NCBI GenBank assembly: GCA_023461435.1
Contig: JAEYLC010000034.1
Location: 1-64,000 of the forward strand
DNA: 64,000 bases
Direction of reading: 5' to 3'
DNA from: Bacillota bacterium
GTDB taxonomy: Bacteria > Bacillota > Clostridia > Christensenellales > SZUA-584
A program made the translations under genes and the position numbers. Positions within the stretch are counted from its first letter, which is position 1. Every line of letters begins with the position of its first letter. Positions 59,337-64,000 of the stretch are shown in pieces. Under the pieces are notes generated by a model. The model was not told the DNA's origin. It did no database searches and was given only the letters and a program-made list of their open reading frames with translations.

Positions 59337-60544
59337 TGCAGCAGAAATTTGACGCGGTAGTGGTCGGTGCGGGTGCGATCGGCACGAGCGTGGCGTATCA
59401 TTTGTGTCAAGAGGGCCTCAACGTGGCGCTGATCGACCACGGTGATGTGGCGCACGGTTCATCGAGCCACTGCGACGCGGTGGGGCTGATTTGCGACAAG
59501 CTGCCGGGTATCGATACGCATATGGGGCAGGCCAGCATCGATTTGTATCAGGAGCTCGCCGACCGGTTCGATTATGATTTTGAATTCAACCCCAAGGGTT
59601 GTTTGTATGTGTGCGAAACGGACGCGGAATATGAAGCGGCGGCCAATTATGTGGCGCAGCAGCAGGCGGACGGCTATGCCATGCGCATGGTAGACAACAA
59701 GGAGCTCTGCGACATGGAGCCGTTTATCGCCAAGGATCTGGTGGGCGGCATCTATACGCCGGGCAGCGGCGCGATTGCGGTAAGCCCTTATAAGGTGTGC
59801 TTCGCGTTTGTGGAAGAAGGCAAAAAGCTGGGGCTCAAAACATTCACCTACTGCGGCATACAATCCATCAGGCTGAACCCGAATGACAACAGCGTGGAAG
59901 CGCTCGAAACCGACGCGGGCACGATCTATACGGACCGCATCATCAACTGCGCGGGCGCGTGGGCGCCGGACATCGGCAATATGGTGGGTATCGACATTCC
60001 GATACAGCCGAGAAAGGGCATGAATCTGGTATCCGAAAAAACGCAGCGCATATGCTGGCACAAGATACTCGAATTCGGCTATATGATGAGCAAGTTCGAC
60101 AGCATCAACTTCAAGCGCAATGTCAGCCCGCTTGTTGAAGAATACAACGTGGCGTTCAATATCGAGTATACCGAGGCGGAGAATATTCTGCTGGGCGGCT
60201 ACCGCGGCTTCCGCGGGTTTGATATCCGCAGCGAGATCGAAGCGATGAAGGCCATCGCGGAGCGCAGCCTGCGGTTCTTCCCGGTACTCAAAGATATCAA
60301 CTGCATCCGCAGCTACGCGGGCGTGAGGCCGTTTGTGAAAGACCATATGCCCATCGTTTCGGATGTGGACGCGGTGCCCGGCTTCTATATCGCGGCGGGG
60401 CACGAGGGCGACGGCATCTGCTTCTCGCCGATCACGGGCAAAATCGTGTCGCAGATTGTGACGGGCAAGCAGACGGATTTTGATGTGAGCCGTATGGACT
60501 TCGCGCGGTTTGATAAGGCGGAAGACGCCGTGGTCAACGAATAA
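59333..60544 (+). CDS. FAD-dependent amino acid dehydrogenase, catalytic subunit (DAO family, HcnC/SoxB-like)
   Basis: 403 residues. FAD motif GAGAIGTSVAYHLCQEG near the N-terminus; the C-terminal FAD segment IAAGHEGDGICFSPITGK is typical of sarcosine/proline dehydrogenase beta subunits, including the histidine of GHEGDG. The start overlaps the BFD stop (ATGA) with GGGGAGG upstream. It should oxidise a secondary or primary amine of an amino acid to an imine that RidA and water then resolve. The substrate is undecided: proline, hydroxyproline, sarcosine or a D-amino acid. Confidence 0.9.
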   Translation: MMQQKFDAVVVGAGAIGTSVAYHLCQEGLNVALIDHGDVAHGSSSHCDAVGLICDKLPGIDTHMGQASIDLYQELADRFDYDFEFNPKGCLYVCETDAEYEAAANYVAQQQADGYAMRMVDNKELCDMEPFIAKDLVGGIYTPGSGAIAVSPYKVCFAFVEEGKKLGLKTFTYCGIQSIRLNPNDNSVEALETDAGTIYTDRIINCAGAWAPDIGNMVGIDIPIQPRKGMNLVSEKTQRICWHKILEFGYMMSKFDSINFKRNVSPLVEEYNVAFNIEYTEAENILLGGYRGFRGFDIRSEIEAMKAIAERSLRFFPVLKDINCIRSYAGVRPFVKDHMPIVSDVDAVPGFYIAAGHEGDGICFSPITGKIVSQIVTGKQTDFDVSRMDFARFDKAEDAVVNE

Positions 60545-60561
60545 GACAAAATGTAAGGAAG

Positions 60562-60583
60562 CACAGCCCTATCGGGGGCTGTG
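60562..60583 (+). other. Intercistronic hairpin
   Basis: CACAGCCC/GGGCTGTG, perfect 8-base arms and a 6-base loop, between the dehydrogenase and the racemase-family gene; no T-run. Confidence 0.55.
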
Positions 60584-60597
60584 AATGGGGTTAATCG

Positions 60598-61383
60598 GTG
60601 GACAGCGACAGGCAATACGGGTATTTGACGCCCGAAAACAGCAAACAAAGGGTGGCGATGAGGAAGGGCCAGAATATCGCGGGGTATCCCATCGGCATCA
60701 TCTATATTGAAGATGTGTGGTATCCCATGCTGCCCGGCAATATTGTCAACGGATACACGTTTGATTTTCCGGTGAGGCTCAAGGCCGTGAAGGGGCTCGA
60801 TATCCCCAATCTGTTTGCGGCGGGCGATGAGGTGCTGCTGAGCATACTCGACGCCTGTGAGGAGCTATGCAATGAGGGTGTGCGGGCCATCAGCTCGGCG
60901 TGCGGTTTCTTCGGCAACTATCAAAAGCAGGCGGCGGCCGCGATGGATATCCCGGTCGCGATATCGAGCCTTGTTCAATTGCCGTGGATTGCGGCACTGC
61001 TGAAGCCGGTGCAGAAAATCGGCGTATTGACCGCCGATTCGGGCAGCCTGACGGACAAGCTGCTGGGCAGCTGTGCGATTGGCAGCGAACTTAAAAACAG
61101 GCTGATTGTTCGGGGGCTTCAGAGCGGCAAGGAGTTTTCGTGCATACTCGAAGGGCGCGGCATGTTCGATAACGGTGAGGTTGAGCGGGAGGTGGTCGGC
61201 GCGGCGCTGGATATTGTGAACGCAAATCCCGATGTGGGTGCCATATTGCTCGAATGCAGCGATATGCCGCCATATGCCCATGCTGTGCAGCGCGCAACGG
61301 GGCTGCCTGTTTTCGATTTTACAACGCTGATCAGATGGCTGCATTCAGCGGTCTGCCAAAAGCCTTATGACGGCTTTATTTAG
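60598..61383 (+). CDS. Asp/Glu racemase-superfamily protein
   Basis: 261 residues. The two cysteines of the racemase superfamily are in SSACGFFG and LLECSDMPPYAHAV. The GTG start follows GGGGTTAATCG. The superfamily includes aspartate/glutamate and hydantoin racemases and maleate isomerase. In the operon it may interconvert enantiomers of the amino acid substrate so that the dehydrogenase can use both. Confidence 0.82.
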   Translation: MDSDRQYGYLTPENSKQRVAMRKGQNIAGYPIGIIYIEDVWYPMLPGNIVNGYTFDFPVRLKAVKGLDIPNLFAAGDEVLLSILDACEELCNEGVRAISSACGFFGNYQKQAAAAMDIPVAISSLVQLPWIAALLKPVQKIGVLTADSGSLTDKLLGSCAIGSELKNRLIVRGLQSGKEFSCILEGRGMFDNGEVEREVVGAALDIVNANPDVGAILLECSDMPPYAHAVQRATGLPVFDFTTLIRWLHSAVCQKPYDGFI

Positions 61384-61440
61384 AGGCAACGGTGTTCATT
61401 GGTTTGTCCTCGCCTATAACTGATAACAAAGGAGTTACCG

Positions 61441-62370
61441 ATGCCTCTGCAATCGATGGCCGGCTTGTTTGTGAAAATCATTATCATGCTGGCCTTGGGG
61501 TTCTTTCTTCGAAAAAAGAATATCATCACGGATGATCTGCAAAAGGGGCTTAACGATCTTTTGCTCAAAGCGTTTCTGCCGGTGAGCATACTCGCGTCGG
61601 CCAACGCCGCGCTGACGGCACAGGCGCGCCAGAATCTGCTGATTACGGCGGTCATCGGCCTTGGATATTATGTGTTCGCAATTGTTGTGACGGTGCTGCT
61701 CAGCAAGACGCTGCCCGTCAGCGAAAAACGCAGGAATGTTTTCGTGACGATGGCCGTTTTCGCCAATACGTCTTTCGTCGGGTTTCCGATTGTGAAGGAG
61801 CTTTTCGGCGACGAAGGTTTTTTGTACGCGGTGATCTATAACCTGCTGTATCAGCTGTTCTTTTTCACATACGGCATACACAAGCTGAACGGTGAACAGA
61901 AGGGATTTCACTTTAAGAGCCTGTATACCAATGTCGTCACGATCGTATCCGTGATATCCGTCGGCATCTTTTTGTCGCCGCTGCGCTTCCCGGATACCGT
62001 CGTATCCACGTTTTCCACGATCGGCGGCGCGACGGTGCCGGTGTCTATGCTGATCATCGGCGCGAGCCTCGCGACGATCAAGCTGCCGTCGATATTGAAG
62101 GACGGGTACTCGTACATTGTATCGGCACTGCGCCTCCTCATATTCCCGGTGCTCATGATGCTGGTGCTGCGCGGGCTCAATATGTCGCCCGTCGTGGTTT
62201 CCACATGCGTGGTGATGACAGCACTGCCCTGCGGTTCCCTGAATGTGATTTATTCGCAGAGAAACGACTGCGAGCCGGAATATGCCGTGAGAACCGTGGT
62301 GCAGACGATGCTGCTGATGATCGTGACGATCCCGGCCGTATTGCTGCTGATGAACGCATTGGTGCCCTGA
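61441..62370 (+). CDS. AEC-family transporter
   Basis: 309 residues, about ten hydrophobic helices in two halves; FANTSFVGFPIVKELFG is the family signature and SVGIFLSPLRFP and TALPCGSLNVIYSQR appear in the second half. AAAGGAGTTACCG precedes the ATG. The family moves organic acids or auxin-like anions; here it may export or import a pathway acid. Confidence 0.9.
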   Translation: MPLQSMAGLFVKIIIMLALGFFLRKKNIITDDLQKGLNDLLLKAFLPVSILASANAALTAQARQNLLITAVIGLGYYVFAIVVTVLLSKTLPVSEKRRNVFVTMAVFANTSFVGFPIVKELFGDEGFLYAVIYNLLYQLFFFTYGIHKLNGEQKGFHFKSLYTNVVTIVSVISVGIFLSPLRFPDTVVSTFSTIGGATVPVSMLIIGASLATIKLPSILKDGYSYIVSALRLLIFPVLMMLVLRGLNMSPVVVSTCVVMTALPCGSLNVIYSQRNDCEPEYAVRTVVQTMLLMIVTIPAVLLLMNALVP

Positions 62371-62429
62371 CCGGTTATGCCAGTTGACTTGGATGAAAAA
62401 AGAGAATATATTTGACACAAGGAGTACAT

Positions 62430-63095
62430 ATGTCAGAGCTGTTTTACATATCGATATCCAATCAGATAGAAAGCAAGATTCGGAGCGGTGAGATAAAAGA
62501 GAATGAAAAATTGCCCTCTGAAAGGCAGCTGGCCAGCGATTACGGCGTGAGCCGCGCGGTGATTCGCGAAGCGCTGCGCGTGCTTGATGAAAAAGGGCTT
62601 ATCAAGGTGGTTGTGGGCAAGGGAAACTATGTGAGCCTGCCCAAGGATGAGTATTTAACAAACAAATTCGAAGACGTGATCGATTATCACAACATCAATA
62701 AAAACGACGTGATGCAGGCGCGGCAGGTTATTGAGGTTGCCGTCGGGACGCTGATTTTAGACGCGCTGTCACCCGAAGACGTCGAGGCTTTTGAAACGAT
62801 ATATACGCAGATGGAACAGACGATCATGGATGTTCACGCATTCTCGATGCTGGACGCCAAGTTTCATATGCAGATTGCGCGGTGCACGGGCAACCGGCTC
62901 ATAGAAATTATCGCAAACATACTCAACAATGTGACTGACCGCAAGCTGCTGTTTGAAGACGAAATTGAAATCAGAAGAAATGCGCAGCGCGAGCATCATA
63001 AAATCATAGAAGCCTTCAAGCTCAGGGACAAGGCGATGCTTGAAACGGCGATTGCCTCGCACATGCATTCATACGGCAAGCATATTCGAATGTAG
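62430..63095 (+). CDS. GntR-family regulator (FadR/FCD type)
   Basis: 221 residues: GntR winged helix (LPSERQLASDYGVSRAVIRE) and an all-helical FCD domain whose metal-binding histidines are in DAKFHMQIA, REHHKIIEA and ASHMHSYGKH. Many FadR-type proteins respond to organic acids or amino acids. The ATG at 62430 follows AAGGAGTACAT; an earlier TTG at 62412 is less likely. It likely controls the Liv/dehydrogenase operon. Confidence 0.9.
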   Translation: MSELFYISISNQIESKIRSGEIKENEKLPSERQLASDYGVSRAVIREALRVLDEKGLIKVVVGKGNYVSLPKDEYLTNKFEDVIDYHNINKNDVMQARQVIEVAVGTLILDALSPEDVEAFETIYTQMEQTIMDVHAFSMLDAKFHMQIARCTGNRLIEIIANILNNVTDRKLLFEDEIEIRRNAQREHHKIIEAFKLRDKAMLETAIASHMHSYGKHIRM

Positions 63096-63180
63096 TTCCG
63101 GCAATAAAAATGATAATCAGCAATGTGAGCCATTTATCATTTGGTCTGTTTTTTTGCGCAACAAAACGAAAGGCATCAGT

Positions 63181-64000
63181 ATGAAAAGATTAAATATGCT
63201 GCCGTCGATGTTCATCATTGCAGCAGGCAGCCTTTGGGGCCTTATGGGGGTATTCGTCAAGTGGTTTGATACATTCGGCGTCTCCGCGATGCCGATGACG
63301 TTCCTTCGGGCTTTTGTGACCGCTATAGCCATGATGGTCTTTATGCTGATCAGGCACCGCGAAAAGCTGAAAATCAAGCTCAGAGACTTATGGATGTTTA
63401 TCGGCACGGGGCTATGCAGCATCGTTTTCTTCAACTATTGCTATTTTCAGACCATCATGGTCACGTCGCTTTCCGTGGCGGCAATTTTGCTGTATACGGC
63501 GCCGATATTTGTGATGCTCATATCCGCCGTGTTGTTCGGGGAGAGGCTGACCGCAAGCAAGCTGACCGCGCTGGCGCTGGCGTTCGGCGGTTGTGTGCTC
63601 GTAACCGGCGTTGTGACGGGCGGCGGCGCGAGCGTCGGGGCGATTCTGACGGGAATGGGTGCCGGCCTTGGCTACGCACTGTACAGTATATTCAGCCGGT
63701 ACGCGCTGCGCAGGTATCACGCTTACACGGTGACCACGTACACATTCGTGATTGCGAGCTTTGGGTCAATACCTTTCGTCGATCTGCGTATGATAGGCGG
63801 CGTGATGGCAGTGCCTGAGCACGCTTTTGCCGTCATATTGATGGGCTTGGTGATCAGTGTGCTGCCGTATATCCTATATACGAGCGGCCTTAACCGAGTG
63901 GAAACGGGATACGCCTCCATCATGGCGTCGGTCGAGCCGGTGGTGGCGACGCTGATCGGAGTTATCTTCTTTCATGAGATCATGACGGTTTTCACAGCGG
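63181..64000 (+). CDS. EamA-family (DMT) transporter, cut by right edge
   Basis: The frame starts at ATG 63181 (AAAGG upstream) and runs to the end of the window: 273 residues visible. Two EamA repeats are seen (AAGSLWGLMGVFVKWF near the start; GMGAGLGYALYSIFSRYALR in the second) with SVEPVVATLIGVIFFHE close to the end, so only a few residues are probably missing. Drug/metabolite superfamily; substrate unknown, possibly an amino acid exporter. Confidence 0.9.
   Translation, partial: MKRLNMLPSMFIIAAGSLWGLMGVFVKWFDTFGVSAMPMTFLRAFVTAIAMMVFMLIRHREKLKIKLRDLWMFIGTGLCSIVFFNYCYFQTIMVTSLSVAAILLYTAPIFVMLISAVLFGERLTASKLTALALAFGGCVLVTGVVTGGGASVGAILTGMGAGLGYALYSIFSRYALRRYHAYTVTTYTFVIASFGSIPFVDLRMIGGVMAVPEHAFAVILMGLVISVLPYILYTSGLNRVETGYASIMASVEPVVATLIGVIFFHEIMTVFTA

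Noticed and set aside
59459..60403. Minus-strand frame of 314 codons opposite the amine dehydrogenase subunit
   Set aside because: Shadow of the DAO-family gene, with no family features of its own.
61435..62418. Minus-strand frame of 327 codons opposite the AEC transporter
   Set aside because: It lies fully opposite a well-supported membrane protein gene; its histidine/arginine/glutamine-rich translation is typical of an antisense shadow.
1..64000. CRISPR arrays, tRNA or rRNA genes, insertion sequences, prophage
   Set aside because: I saw no regularly spaced repeats, cloverleaf-like genes, transposase or integrase frames in the window.

Overview
The window is mid-GC DNA from an anaerobic, Gram-positive-type bacterium, most likely a member of the Clostridia. 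The signs are lipoprotein-anchored binding proteins, YesM/YesN-type two-component regulation, glycyl radical chemistry, near-consensus sigma-A promoters (TTGACA-17-TATAAT), strong GGAGG ribosome binding sites with several TTG/GTG starts, and an Rrf2/CymR-like sulfur regulator. No rRNA, tRNA, insertion sequence or CRISPR array was seen. Both ends are cut: a protein tail at the left edge and an EamA transporter at the right edge.

Region 1 (1-961) is AT-rich and holds a C-terminal protein fragment followed by short coding-like pieces in more than one frame, probably a decayed gene.

Region 2 (962-23468) is a sugar or polyol catabolic locus. A YesMN-like sensor/regulator pair is divergent from two tandem paralogous sugar-binding lipoproteins, a YtfR-like double ATPase and two permeases (the galactofuranose-transporter layout). 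The same strand continues with a glycyl radical enzyme activase, a glycyl radical enzyme with an unusual C-N-D-P active-site motif, a 6-phospho-3-hexuloisomerase-like SIS protein, two alcohol dehydrogenases, an FGGY kinase, a phosphotriesterase-like hydrolase, a shikimate-dehydrogenase-like protein, a cupin phosphoglucose isomerase, a 2-hydroxyacid dehydrogenase, a KDPG-type aldolase, a VOC protein and a HAD phosphatase. I know of no described pathway with this gene set; the substrate is unknown.

Region 3 (23472-45925) is an organosulfur island. It encodes a divergent serine-dehydratase homologue, reverse transsulfuration enzymes (MccB, MccA), YezD, a nitrogenase-like system (D- and K-like subunits, NifX-like, NifB-like), O-acetylhomoserine sulfhydrylase, an SsuABC/TauABC-like importer and a NifH-like reductase. 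Next come an Rrf2 regulator, pyridoxamine kinase, MetNIQ, an M20 peptidase, a C39-like peptidase, CysK and a serine acetyltransferase. The context points to methylthio-alkane reductase (carbon-sulfur bond reduction releasing methanethiol) rather than nitrogen fixation. Methanethiol would go to methionine through MetY and on to cysteine through MccAB. Similar AT-rich dyads sit over or just after several promoters here, which suggests one Rrf2/CymR-type regulon.

Region 4 (45943-64000) starts with an XdhC-like protein of reversed domain order and a glutamate dehydrogenase on the minus strand. Then come an attenuator-type leader, a LivJHMGF transporter, a cytidylate-kinase-like protein, a class III aminotransferase, a 2-hydroxyacid dehydrogenase with a degenerate nucleotide-binding loop, RidA, a five-subunit flavin/iron-sulfur amino acid dehydrogenase resembling dye-linked proline dehydrogenase complexes, an Asp/Glu racemase-family protein, an AEC transporter, a FadR-type regulator and an EamA transporter. 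This reads as uptake and oxidation of one amino acid or imino acid whose identity is open.

Strong hairpins without a T-run lie at the binding-protein/next-gene junction of three separate ABC transporter operons, probably to let the binding protein outnumber the membrane parts.
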